Assembly (NCBI GenBank): GCA_036258735.1
Contig: DATADC010000073.1
Span: 19,217 to 83,216, forward strand
Reading direction: 5' to 3'
Length of the DNA: 64,000 nt
Source: JAPSGM01 sp036258735
GTDB taxonomy: Bacteria; Chloroflexota; Limnocylindria; QHBO01
Positions 34,135-41,555 of the stretch are shown here, one piece after another. Both the position numbers and the translations under genes were made by a program. The notes beneath the pieces were generated by a model that was given only the letters and a program-made list of their open reading frames with translations, made no database searches and was not told the DNA's origin. Position 1 is the first letter of the stretch. Every line of letters starts with the position of its first letter.

Positions 34135-34812
34135 ATGACCAATCGTGCCCGCCACCGGGCGAGCGATCGCGCCCAGGCCCGCCGTCGCGCCCGCTACGCC
34201 GCACTGGGCCGCGCCGGACCGCTGACCGACTCGTCGTACGACCAGGAGACGCCCGAGGGGACCCCGAACGCTCGCCAGGAAGGCGGCACCTTCTTGACGC
34301 GCCTCTTTCCGCCCGCGCCGCCGCTGCGCGGGATGCCGGACCCGCTGGCCGGCTTCTCGTACGACGGCCCTCTTCGCGGCGTGGTCGGCGGGTTGTACCT
34401 CCTCGGCGTCCATCCGGTGCCGTGGCTCGGCATGGCGGCCGTGTGGGCGGTGGGCCGCACCATGCTGGCCTTCTCGCCGGTCGTGGGAATCCTGGGCATC
34501 CTCGCCTCGCTGGTTGCCTTCGGGTCGTTGATCGCCGCCGGCTGGCTGGGGTGGCCGCGCCCGTGGCTGTTCGGCCTGGCAGCGGCGGTGGCCGGCATCA
34601 TCATCTACGCCGGCATCTCAGCCGCACTGATCAGTGGCGCGCCGGCGGCGGACGTCAGCGCTGGCGAGGCGTTCGCCGGCAGCATGTACTCAGAGGTGCT
34701 TGGGTTCCAGCCGCTCTTCGGAGCGCTGGCCGGCTGGTACGGCGGCTACCTGCGACGGCGGATGGCGGCGACCGGCACAGCGGCGACGGGCCGGCGCAGA
34801 GCGCGCTCCTGA
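34135..34812 (+). CDS. Uncharacterised membrane protein
   Basis: The 225-residue protein is not recognised. It has an Arg/Ala-rich soluble N-terminus (~1-80), then four hydrophobic stretches: near VVGGLYLLGVHPVPWLGMAA, FSPVVGILGILASLVAFGSL, PWLFGLAAAVAGIIIYAGIS and LGFQPLFGALAGWYGGYL, and a short basic tail. It has no partner gene: the lamin-tail gene is divergent and carB converges on it. Coding is supported by the hydrophobic pattern and a -10 box at the expected place. Confidence 0.6.
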   Translation: MTNRARHRASDRAQARRRARYAALGRAGPLTDSSYDQETPEGTPNARQEGGTFLTRLFPPAPPLRGMPDPLAGFSYDGPLRGVVGGLYLLGVHPVPWLGMAAVWAVGRTMLAFSPVVGILGILASLVAFGSLIAAGWLGWPRPWLFGLAAAVAGIIIYAGISAALISGAPAADVSAGEAFAGSMYSEVLGFQPLFGALAGWYGGYLRRRMAATGTAATGRRRARS

Positions 34813-35089
34813 CGAGGGCGGCGAGGTGGCACGCATCGTGCTGATGTAGTGGCGAGGCGTTCGCTCTTGCGGACCACACGACCGGCACCCACGGGTCAGG
34901 CCGTCGCCAAAGGAAGCTCGGGCCGGCGGCGACATCCAAGGCCGATCCCGTCGGTCAGGTCCCTCAGAACGCCCGTATATGGGGCCGTCGCCAGTCCGGG
35001 ACCCTCCGTACCGGACAGCGGCGGTCCCTTTACGTGTCCGCCGATCGTCCGCCAGGTGTGCGCGAATGCACCACCCCGTCGTGCGGGCG
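34813..35089. other. Non-coding gap between convergent genes
   Basis: The 277-bp stretch has no plausible gene. I read it for a remnant of the CarB regulatory domain and found stops and no similarity. It holds an inverted repeat GTCCGG (34994-34999) / CCGGAC (35011-35016), nested in GGGACC...GGTCCC, which could end one or both transcripts but lacks a T-run. Confidence 0.5.
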
Positions 35090-37882
35090 TCAGATGGCGT
35101 GAACCGCGGCCGCCTCGCGCGCGACGGCGAGAGCTTCGTCGAACGTCGCCGCGAGCCCGAGCACCTCGCCGGTCGAGCGCATCTCGGGCCCCAGCTCGCG
35201 CTCGACGCCCGGGAGCCGCCACAGCGACCCGACCGGCGCCTTGACGGCCACGAGCGGCGCATCGTGCGCCAGGCCCCGCCGCAGGCCGACGTCGGCAAGC
35301 CTGGCGCCGAGCGCGCAGCGAACCGCGTCGGCCACCACGTCCCGCCCGGTCGCCTTGGCCACGATGGGTACCGTGCGGCTGGCCCGCGGGTTGGCTTCGA
35401 TGACCACGATCGCGTCGCCGGCCACGATCATCTGGACGTTGAGGATCCCTCGCACGCCAAGCGCCAGGGCGATTCGGCCTGCGGCCGCCGCGGCCGCCTC
35501 CTGTACTTCGCGCGACAGCGACTGTGGCGGCACGACGGCCTCGGAGTCGCCGGAGTGCACGCCGGGCGGGTCGAGCTGCTCCAGGATGCCTGGCACGCAC
35601 CAGTCGATGCCGTCGGTGATGGCGTCGACGTCCAGCTCCACGCCGGACACCAGCTCGTCGACGCGCAGCGGCCAGCCAACCTCGGTACGGAGAAGCGCCT
35701 CGAGGTCTCCGCCGTCCCGCAAGACGGCGATGCCCCGGCCGCCGATCACCCATGACGGCCGCACGATGGCCGGCAGGCCGAGTTTCGCCACGGCCGTTCG
35801 CAGCTCAGGCTCGTCGGCGGCCAGCTCCCCGCGCGGCCCGTCGAGACCCAGCGACTCGAGCAATCGGGCGAACCGCTCGCGATCCTCGGTCGTCTCGATG
35901 GCCTCGGCCGTCAGCCCGGCGATCGGCACATCGGCGTAGGCCAGGTCCTTGGCCAGGTCGATCGCGGTCTGCCCGCCGAAGGTCAGGATGACGTGCGGTG
36001 GCTCGCCGGTCAGGGCGCGCTCGTGGTCGATCACGTCCAGCACGCTCTCGGTGTCGAGTGGCTCGAAATACAGCCGGCTGCAGGCGTCGTAGTCGGTCGA
36101 GACCGTCTCGGGGTTGTTGTTGATGACGACCGCGTCAAGGCCCGTTGCGCGAATGGCCCAGGCCGCCCTGACGCTGCAGTAGTCGAACTCGATGCCCTGC
36201 CCGATGCGAATCGGTCCCGAGCCAACCACGATGACGCTGCGGCGCTCGGTGGGCGGCGGCACCTCGGGATGCGCGTACGACGAGTAGAAGTACGGCGTCT
36301 CGGCCGGAAACTCGCCGGCGCAGGTGTCCACGCGGCGATAGATCGGGGCGATCCCGGCGCGGGCCCGCGCCCGGCGCACGGCGACGGACGGGATGCCGGA
36401 GAGCCTCGCGATGTCGGAGTCGCCGAAGCCGTGGCGCTTGGCCTCGAGCAGCGGGGCTCCCACCACCTCGCGCTCGGCATCGATCAGCTCGGATAGGCGT
36501 TCGGTGAACCACGGCGCGATCCCCGTGGCGGTGCTCAGCCCGGCCGCATCGGTGAATCCGTGGCGCAGGAGGGCCACCATCCGCCACAGGCGAGTGTCGG
36601 TGGGCTCCAGGAACGCGGACGGGTCGGTCGGGGCGCCATGGTCCAGCCCCCAGGCCGGGTCCTCCCAGGTCCAGCCGCGGCCCCGTGGCTCGAGCGAGCG
36701 GATCGCCTTGAGCAGGGCCGGCCCGAATTCGCGATCGATGGCCATCGCCTCGCCCGTGGCCTTCATCTGCACGCCAAGGCGACGGTCCGCGCTCGGGAAC
36801 TTGTCGAACGGCCAGCGCGGCAGCTTCACGACCACGTAGTCGACGGCCGGCTCGAACGCCGCCGAGTTGCCGCCGGTGGCCGGGTTGGGAAGCTGGTGCA
36901 GCCGCTTGCCGAGGCCCACCAGCGCCGCGATCCTGGCGATCGGGTAGCCGGTCGCCTTGCTGGCCAGCGCCGACGAGCGGCTGACGCGCGGGTTGACCTC
37001 GATGACGCGGTAGTCAGAGCCGTCCGGCGAGACCGCGAGCTGCACGTTGCAGCCACCCTCAAGCCGCAGCGCGCGCACGATGCGCAGGGCCGAGCGACGC
37101 AAACGCTGGACGACCGGGTCGGGCAGGGTCTGGATGGGCGCGACCACGATGGAGTCGCCGGTGTGGATGCCCATGGGGTCCATGTTCTCCATGCCGCAGA
37201 TCGCGATGGTCGTGTCCGCCGCGTCGCGGATGACCTCGAACTCGATCTCGTACCAGCCCAGAAGGCTGCGCTCGACCAGCACCTGCCCGATGGGACTGGC
37301 GCGCAGGCCGGCCGCGATTCGCTCGCGAGCCTCCGCGGGTGTGCTGGCGAAGCCGCCGCCACCGCCGCCCAGGGTGAAGGCCGGGCGGACCACCACGGGC
37401 GCGCCCAGCCGATGGACGAAGGCCAGGCCGTCGTCCACCGACTCGACCACGGCGCTCTCCGGGACGGGCTCGCCGATGCGCATCACCAGCTCACGGAATC
37501 CGCCGCGGTCCTCGGCGGCGCGCACCGCGTCCAGCGGCGTGCCCAGCACCCGGATCCCGTGGCGTTCGAGCACACCGGCGTCATCGAGGGCCACCGCCAG
37601 GTTGAGCCCGGTCTGCCCGCCGAGGGTCGGCAGCAGGGCGTCCGGGCGATGCGTGGCGATCACCTGCTCCAGGTAAGCGGCTGATAAGGGGCCGATAAGC
37701 ACCGTTCCGCCAACATCGGGGTCGGTCATCACGGTGGCCGGGTTCGAGTTCACCAGGACGGTCTGCACCCCTTCCCCCCGCAGGGCGAGGCAGGCCTGGA
37801 CCCCGGCGTAGTCGAACTCGGCCGCCTGACCGATGAGGATCGGACCCGAACCGATCACGAGCACCTTGCGAGGGAGGTTCAT
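35090..37882 (-). CDS. carB: Carbamoyl-phosphate synthase large chain, lacking the MGS regulatory domain
   Basis: CarB makes carbamoyl phosphate for pyrimidines and arginine. Both homologous halves are complete: the first with GSGPILIGQAAEFDYAGVQA and the ATP-grasp region GGGGGGFASTPAEA, the second with GSGPIRIGQGIEFDYCSVRA and NPRASRTVPIVAKATGRD. The protein stops at residue 930, directly after MRSTGEVLGLAATFDEALAV; standard CarB is ~1070 residues, so the C-terminal MGS-like allosteric domain (site for UMP/ornithine effectors in E. coli) is missing. No remnant follows the stop. Its ATG overlaps the carA stop (ATGA). Confidence 0.95.
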   Translation of the reverse strand: MNLPRKVLVIGSGPILIGQAAEFDYAGVQACLALRGEGVQTVLVNSNPATVMTDPDVGGTVLIGPLSAAYLEQVIATHRPDALLPTLGGQTGLNLAVALDDAGVLERHGIRVLGTPLDAVRAAEDRGGFRELVMRIGEPVPESAVVESVDDGLAFVHRLGAPVVVRPAFTLGGGGGGFASTPAEARERIAAGLRASPIGQVLVERSLLGWYEIEFEVIRDAADTTIAICGMENMDPMGIHTGDSIVVAPIQTLPDPVVQRLRRSALRIVRALRLEGGCNVQLAVSPDGSDYRVIEVNPRVSRSSALASKATGYPIARIAALVGLGKRLHQLPNPATGGNSAAFEPAVDYVVVKLPRWPFDKFPSADRRLGVQMKATGEAMAIDREFGPALLKAIRSLEPRGRGWTWEDPAWGLDHGAPTDPSAFLEPTDTRLWRMVALLRHGFTDAAGLSTATGIAPWFTERLSELIDAEREVVGAPLLEAKRHGFGDSDIARLSGIPSVAVRRARARAGIAPIYRRVDTCAGEFPAETPYFYSSYAHPEVPPPTERRSVIVVGSGPIRIGQGIEFDYCSVRAAWAIRATGLDAVVINNNPETVSTDYDACSRLYFEPLDTESVLDVIDHERALTGEPPHVILTFGGQTAIDLAKDLAYADVPIAGLTAEAIETTEDRERFARLLESLGLDGPRGELAADEPELRTAVAKLGLPAIVRPSWVIGGRGIAVLRDGGDLEALLRTEVGWPLRVDELVSGVELDVDAITDGIDWCVPGILEQLDPPGVHSGDSEAVVPPQSLSREVQEAAAAAAGRIALALGVRGILNVQMIVAGDAIVVIEANPRASRTVPIVAKATGRDVVADAVRCALGARLADVGLRRGLAHDAPLVAVKAPVGSLWRLPGVERELGPEMRSTGEVLGLAATFDEALAVAREAAAVHAI

Positions 37883-39054
37883 GCGCGGGCGGTAGCTGCG
37901 GCCATGTCGAAGACGCGAGCGGCGTCGACGGGGCCAGGTGCCCCCTCCGGATGGAACTGGACTGACGCGATGCGGCCCGAGGCATGGACCAGGCCCTCCA
38001 CCGTGCCGTCGTTGAGGTCTCGGTGCGACACGCGGTAGCCGGCCCCGGCCAGCGCCGCGTCGTCAAGCACCGCCACCTCATGGTTGTGCGCGCCGATGTC
38101 CACGCGCCCCGTCTCGAGCTCCAGCACCGCGTGGTTTCCGCCGTGGTGGCCGACAGCCAGCCGCCGGGTACGCGCCCCCGCCGCCAGCGCCAGCAGCTGG
38201 TGGCCCAGGCAGATGCCGAGGATCGGAGGTCCGCCGGCCGTGGCATCGCGGGCCATGTCCGCCACCGCGGCGATCTGCGGCCGCATGCGGGCGGGGTCGC
38301 CGGGGCCGGGGGACAGGACGACCAGGTCCGGCTGCTTGGCGCGGACATCGTCGGCTCGGGCGTCGGGCGGAAGGACGTGGACCGCCAGGCCCCGATCGGT
38401 CAAGGCGCGCAGCAGCGAGCGCTTCACGCCGTAGTCGACCAGCACGGCACGACCACGCGCCGCGCGCTGCGGCTCAAGCACGTACGGTTCCCGGGTCGCC
38501 ACCGCGGCGACGTGGTCCACGGACTCCCACGCCGGGCTGGCCGCGGCCGCCGTCGTCGCCTCGGCTTCGAGGACCGGCGCCGCACCTCGATCCGGCGAGG
38601 GCCAGACGACCGCGCGGCGCCGCGCGCCACGGCGCAACAGGAGCGTCAGCGCGCGCGTGTCGATTCCCTCGATGGCGGGAACCCCGGCATCGAGCAGCAT
38701 CTCTTCCAGCGTCTCTCCCCTACCTGGTGGCGGCGTGACCAGGCGCGTGACGACCAGCGCACGCAGCCGGACGGCGGCGGACTCGAGCTCGTCGGGCCGG
38801 ATGCGGTAGTTGCCGGCCATCGGATGGGTCAGGACCACGAGCTGGCCGGCGTACGAGGGATCGGTCAGGATCTCGCCCCAGCCGGTGGCGGCAGTGGTGA
38901 AGATGAGATCACCCTCGGCCGGGACGAGCGCGCCGCGCAGGCGGCCTCGGAACACCAAGCCCTCTTCGAGCGCCAGGATGCCCGGAACCGAAAACGACGC
39001 CGGCCGCTCGGTGGCGGCTGGCGTCGTCTCGACTTGGCTGGGCAGGGTTTGCAT
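37879..39054 (-). CDS. carA: Carbamoyl-phosphate synthase small chain
   Basis: The 391-residue glutaminase subunit supplies ammonia to CarB. It has the N-terminal CPSase domain (GWGEILTDPSYAGQLVVLTH) and a class I amidotransferase domain with VVLSPGPGDPARM, the catalytic Cys in ILGICLGHQLLALAAGA and the His-Glu of IASVQFHPEGAPGPVD. The C-terminal NHEVAV replaces the usual NHGYAV-type segment. ATG 39054 has an AAGGAG ribosome-binding site that is part of a PyrR-type hairpin, so uridine nucleotides probably control translation of carA and, by overlap, carB. Confidence 0.95.
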   Translation of the reverse strand: MQTLPSQVETTPAATERPASFSVPGILALEEGLVFRGRLRGALVPAEGDLIFTTAATGWGEILTDPSYAGQLVVLTHPMAGNYRIRPDELESAAVRLRALVVTRLVTPPPGRGETLEEMLLDAGVPAIEGIDTRALTLLLRRGARRRAVVWPSPDRGAAPVLEAEATTAAAASPAWESVDHVAAVATREPYVLEPQRAARGRAVLVDYGVKRSLLRALTDRGLAVHVLPPDARADDVRAKQPDLVVLSPGPGDPARMRPQIAAVADMARDATAGGPPILGICLGHQLLALAAGARTRRLAVGHHGGNHAVLELETGRVDIGAHNHEVAVLDDAALAGAGYRVSHRDLNDGTVEGLVHASGRIASVQFHPEGAPGPVDAARVFDMAAATARA

Positions 39055-39061
39055 CTCGCGC

Positions 39062-39095
39062 TCCTTGCCGGTCTCACGGGGCCGGCGTTAAAGGA
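39062..39095 (-). promoter_or_regulatory. PyrR-type RNA element in the carA leader
   Basis: On the minus strand the leader reads TCCTT-TAAC-GCCGG, then CCCCGTGAGA, then CCGGC-AAGGA. The inner stem GCCGG/CCGGC carries a CCxxGUGAGA loop and the outer stem TCCTT/AAGGA sequesters the AAGGAG ribosome-binding site 6 nt from the ATG. This matches the PyrR-binding loop of actinobacterial pyr leaders, where PyrR with UMP represses translation. A TACACT box (39109-39104) just upstream gives a transcript that starts almost at the element. A pyrR gene is not in the window. Confidence 0.75.
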
Positions 39096-39118
39096 CCGCG
39101 CGGAGTGTAGTCGATCGG

Positions 39119-40078
39119 CTACTCCATCGGCGCGCCCGGATGGTCGACCGCCGGCGAAACGCGGCGACGGAAGGCCGGCGCCGCGCGCAGGCCAATCCAC
39201 AGGACGACTCCCAGGAACAGTGCCAGCGGCAGGCCCAGGATCACGAGCCAGATGGCGGCGGCGGCGACCGCCTGGCCCAGGCCCACGAGGGCCGCCACCG
39301 CGCTGTCGAAGATGGCGCCCGGGTCCCACGCAGCCGTAGTCTGCTCCACCCGCGCCGCGGCCGGAACGAGCGTCACGGTCAGCGTCGCCAGCGCCGCCAG
39401 CTCGCTGAGCTGGTCGAGCTGCGCCTGAAGCTGCTCAACTTGTCCGCGGACCTCGTCCAGGCGTGACTGGATGGTCAGGATGTCCTCGATCCGGCTGGCC
39501 CGGTTCAGCAGGGCTCGGTACTGCGCCTCCGAGGCCTCCAGGTTCCGAATCCGCGCCTCGAGGTCCACCGCCTGGCCGGTGACGTCCTGCTCGCGCGTCG
39601 CCTCGGCCGTGACCTGGCCGTCCAGCTCGTGGACGCGCGTCAGCGCGTCGTCGAAGCGCTCGGCCGGGATGCGCAGCGTGAGCGTCGCAGCGTCGTCGTC
39701 GGTGCCCGCCTGAGACCCACCGACGTAGCCGCCGAGCTCCAGCGCCATGGCACGAATGGCGCCGACCGCCGTCGACACCTTCTCGACCTCGATCGTCACC
39801 TCCCCGGTCTTGACGATCTGGCGGCTGGCGAGGTCCTCGAACGACACCGCGTTGCCGCCGGTGCGCGTGCCGTTGCCGTCCTGTTCGCCCGGGGCGTTGG
39901 CGTCCGAGTCGGGGACGGCTCCGGCCGGAACCCCTCTCGCTTCGCCGGCCGGAGTCCCGGCGGCTCCGGCGCAGGCGGCAAGGACGATGGCCAGGATGAG
40001 GACCATTGCGCCCGCCACGGCACGTTGCGCCCTTCCGAAAACTGGCGACCAGAGCCGGTCGCTGCGGTTGGCTGACAT
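39119..40078 (-). CDS. DUF4349 lipoprotein
   Basis: The 319-residue product has a lipoprotein signal (AMVLILAIVLAACAG, Cys ~36), a polar linker, the DUF4349 core (ASRQIVKTGEVTIEVEKVST, then LELGGYVGGSQAG and LRIPAERFDDALTRV), a coiled coil (~165-225, LEASEAQYRALLNRASRIED, LDEVRGQVEQLQAQLDQLSE) and a C-terminal TM helix with an Arg-rich end. DUF4349 proteins are widespread envelope proteins of unknown function. A GGGAGG ribosome-binding site precedes ATG 40078. It lies upstream of carA on the same strand but carA has its own promoter. Confidence 0.85.
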   Translation of the reverse strand: MSANRSDRLWSPVFGRAQRAVAGAMVLILAIVLAACAGAAGTPAGEARGVPAGAVPDSDANAPGEQDGNGTRTGGNAVSFEDLASRQIVKTGEVTIEVEKVSTAVGAIRAMALELGGYVGGSQAGTDDDAATLTLRIPAERFDDALTRVHELDGQVTAEATREQDVTGQAVDLEARIRNLEASEAQYRALLNRASRIEDILTIQSRLDEVRGQVEQLQAQLDQLSELAALATLTVTLVPAAARVEQTTAAWDPGAIFDSAVAALVGLGQAVAAAAIWLVILGLPLALFLGVVLWIGLRAAPAFRRRVSPAVDHPGAPME

Positions 40079-40187
40079 CGCGCTGGACCCTCCCGTGTCT
40101 GATGAGTACCGCCAAGACGCTGCGACCGTTCAGTTGGTGCCATGGTGCGCTCCGCTGGCGATTCGGCGGTGGTGGGAGTCGAGTCGC

Positions 40188-40193
40188 TACGAT
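40188..40193 (+). promoter_or_regulatory. -10 box of the VIT1/CCC1 gene
   Basis: TACGAT is 7 nt before GTG 40201, leaving no room for a ribosome-binding site. Confidence 0.5.
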
Positions 40194-40200
40194 CAGCGTC

Positions 40201-41016
40201 GTGACCGACCAGACCCTGCGCAGCGCGCTCGATGACGAGGCAGCGCGCGCCAAGCTGGCCCCGCACGAGTTCGACCGCGAGTGGATCCGCGCCCACCTCG
40301 CCGAGGAGCGCGCCAAGGCCAGCCTGCTCGGCGAGATCCGCGAGGCCATCTTCGGGGCCCAGGACGGGCTGGTGAGCACGCTCGCCGTGGTCAGCACCGT
40401 GGCCGGCGCCTCGTCCGAGCGCTTCCCGGTCCTGGTGGCAGGTATCGCCTCGGCGCTGGCCGGCGTGTTCAGCATGGCGGCCGGCGAGTACATCGGCAGC
40501 AAGAGCCAGCGCGAGATCTTCGAGGCTCAGCAGGCCGGCGAGCGGGAGGAGGTGGCCGAACGCCCCGGCGAGGCCGAGGCGGAGATGGCGTTCATGTTCG
40601 AGGAGGACGGGCTGACGAAGGACGAGGCCGCGTCAGTGGCCCGCGTCCTGGCCCGACACCCCCGCGTCCTGCTCAAGACCATGGTCGAGAAGGAGCTGGG
40701 GCTCACCGGCGGCCATGCCGAGGGCTCGCCGCTGCAAGGAGCATTGATCATGGGCGTCGCGTTCGGGCTGGGCGCCATCGTGCCGGTGGCGCCGTACGTC
40801 TTGCTGGACCTGAACGTGGCGGTCTACGCCTCGCTGATCTCGACCGCTGCGGTCCTGTTCGGTATCGGTGTCGTGAAGTCGCGCTGGACGCGCCGCGGCT
40901 GGCTGCGATCGGGGGCCGAGATCCTGGTGCTGGGCGCCGTGGCGGGCGTGGCGGGGTACTTCTTCGGTGACCTGCTGCCGCATCTGCTCGGCGTGCCGGC
41001 CGCCGGCCAAGCGTGA
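40201..41016 (+). CDS. VIT1/CCC1 family transporter (predicted Fe/Mn)
   Basis: The 271-residue membrane protein has LLGEIREAIFGAQDGLVSTL and the following AVVSTVAGAS, the TM1/TM2 core of VIT1/CCC1 proteins, then SMAAGEYIGSKSQREIFEAQ, a cytoplasmic acidic metal-binding segment (EVAERPGEAEAEMAFMFEED) and three further helices (PLQGALIMGVAFGLGAIVPV onward). Plant and yeast homologues move Fe2+ or Mn2+ into vacuoles; bacterial ones are presumed exporters. An open frame begins earlier (40006) but GTG 40201 follows the -10 box and gives a normal length. Its stop overlaps the GTG of the next gene. Confidence 0.85.
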   Translation: MTDQTLRSALDDEAARAKLAPHEFDREWIRAHLAEERAKASLLGEIREAIFGAQDGLVSTLAVVSTVAGASSERFPVLVAGIASALAGVFSMAAGEYIGSKSQREIFEAQQAGEREEVAERPGEAEAEMAFMFEEDGLTKDEAASVARVLARHPRVLLKTMVEKELGLTGGHAEGSPLQGALIMGVAFGLGAIVPVAPYVLLDLNVAVYASLISTAAVLFGIGVVKSRWTRRGWLRSGAEILVLGAVAGVAGYFFGDLLPHLLGVPAAGQA

Positions 41017-41555
41017 GCTCGATGCCCTCGATCGCGATACCGATGAGCAGCAGGACACCCGCCAAGGCCATCTGCGCGTTCCTCGTGGTCCTTCTGCTGG
41101 CAGCGGCGTGCAGCGGGCCGGCCGTCAGCGGCGCGCCCACGTTCACGCCCTCGGCGACGGCGGCGCTGGAGTCCGAATCGCCCGCGGCCACCATTGCGCC
41201 CAGCAACTCGGCCAGCTCGGGTGCTTCGGCGGACGGGGTCGTCGTGACGCTGCGCGTCGCCGACGCCGAGGAGTACCGCGTGCTGCTCACGGATCCAGAC
41301 GACATCGCGACGGCCGAGCAGCTGCTGGCCGGCGAGATGGACCCGCTCATCCCGGTCGGCACCGTCATCCGGGATGGTGACGGCGGGGTGAACACGGGCT
41401 ACAGCTGGCACATCGATCCCGCCTCGTTCGAGTGGGCGCAGGCCACGATCGAGCTGTGCGACGGCCGCCCCTCGTACGTCGAGGACGGCACCCTCAGTGG
41501 CGACACCTTTTGTCCGTGGTCGGCCGAGGTGGTCGAGGTCGAGCCGACAGGCTAG
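41013..41555 (+). CDS. Predicted lipoprotein with a BP74-like domain
   Basis: The ~180-residue product has a lipoprotein signal ending LVVLLLAAACSG (Cys ~33), a Ser/Ala/Thr-rich linker, and a domain from about residue 75 (VVVTLRVADAEEYRVLLTDP, IPVGTVIRDGDGGVNTGYSW, then HIDPASFEWAQATIELCDGR and FCPWSAEVVEV). This pattern resembles the BP74/calmodulin-binding N-terminal domain found in scattered bacterial secreted proteins; function unknown. GTG 41013 overlaps the transporter stop; ATGs at 41022 and 41043 are alternatives that would give a shorter signal n-region. The 3' end overlaps dnaE2 by 4 bp. Confidence 0.65.
   Translation: MSSMPSIAIPMSSRTPAKAICAFLVVLLLAAACSGPAVSGAPTFTPSATAALESESPAATIAPSNSASSGASADGVVVTLRVADAEEYRVLLTDPDDIATAEQLLAGEMDPLIPVGTVIRDGDGGVNTGYSWHIDPASFEWAQATIELCDGRPSYVEDGTLSGDTFCPWSAEVVEVEPTG

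Noticed and set aside
34813..35089. Remnant of the CarB MGS domain after the stop codon
   Set aside because: Translation beyond the stop meets further stops and shows no MGS-like sequence, so the short CarB is not a simple recent nonsense mutation.
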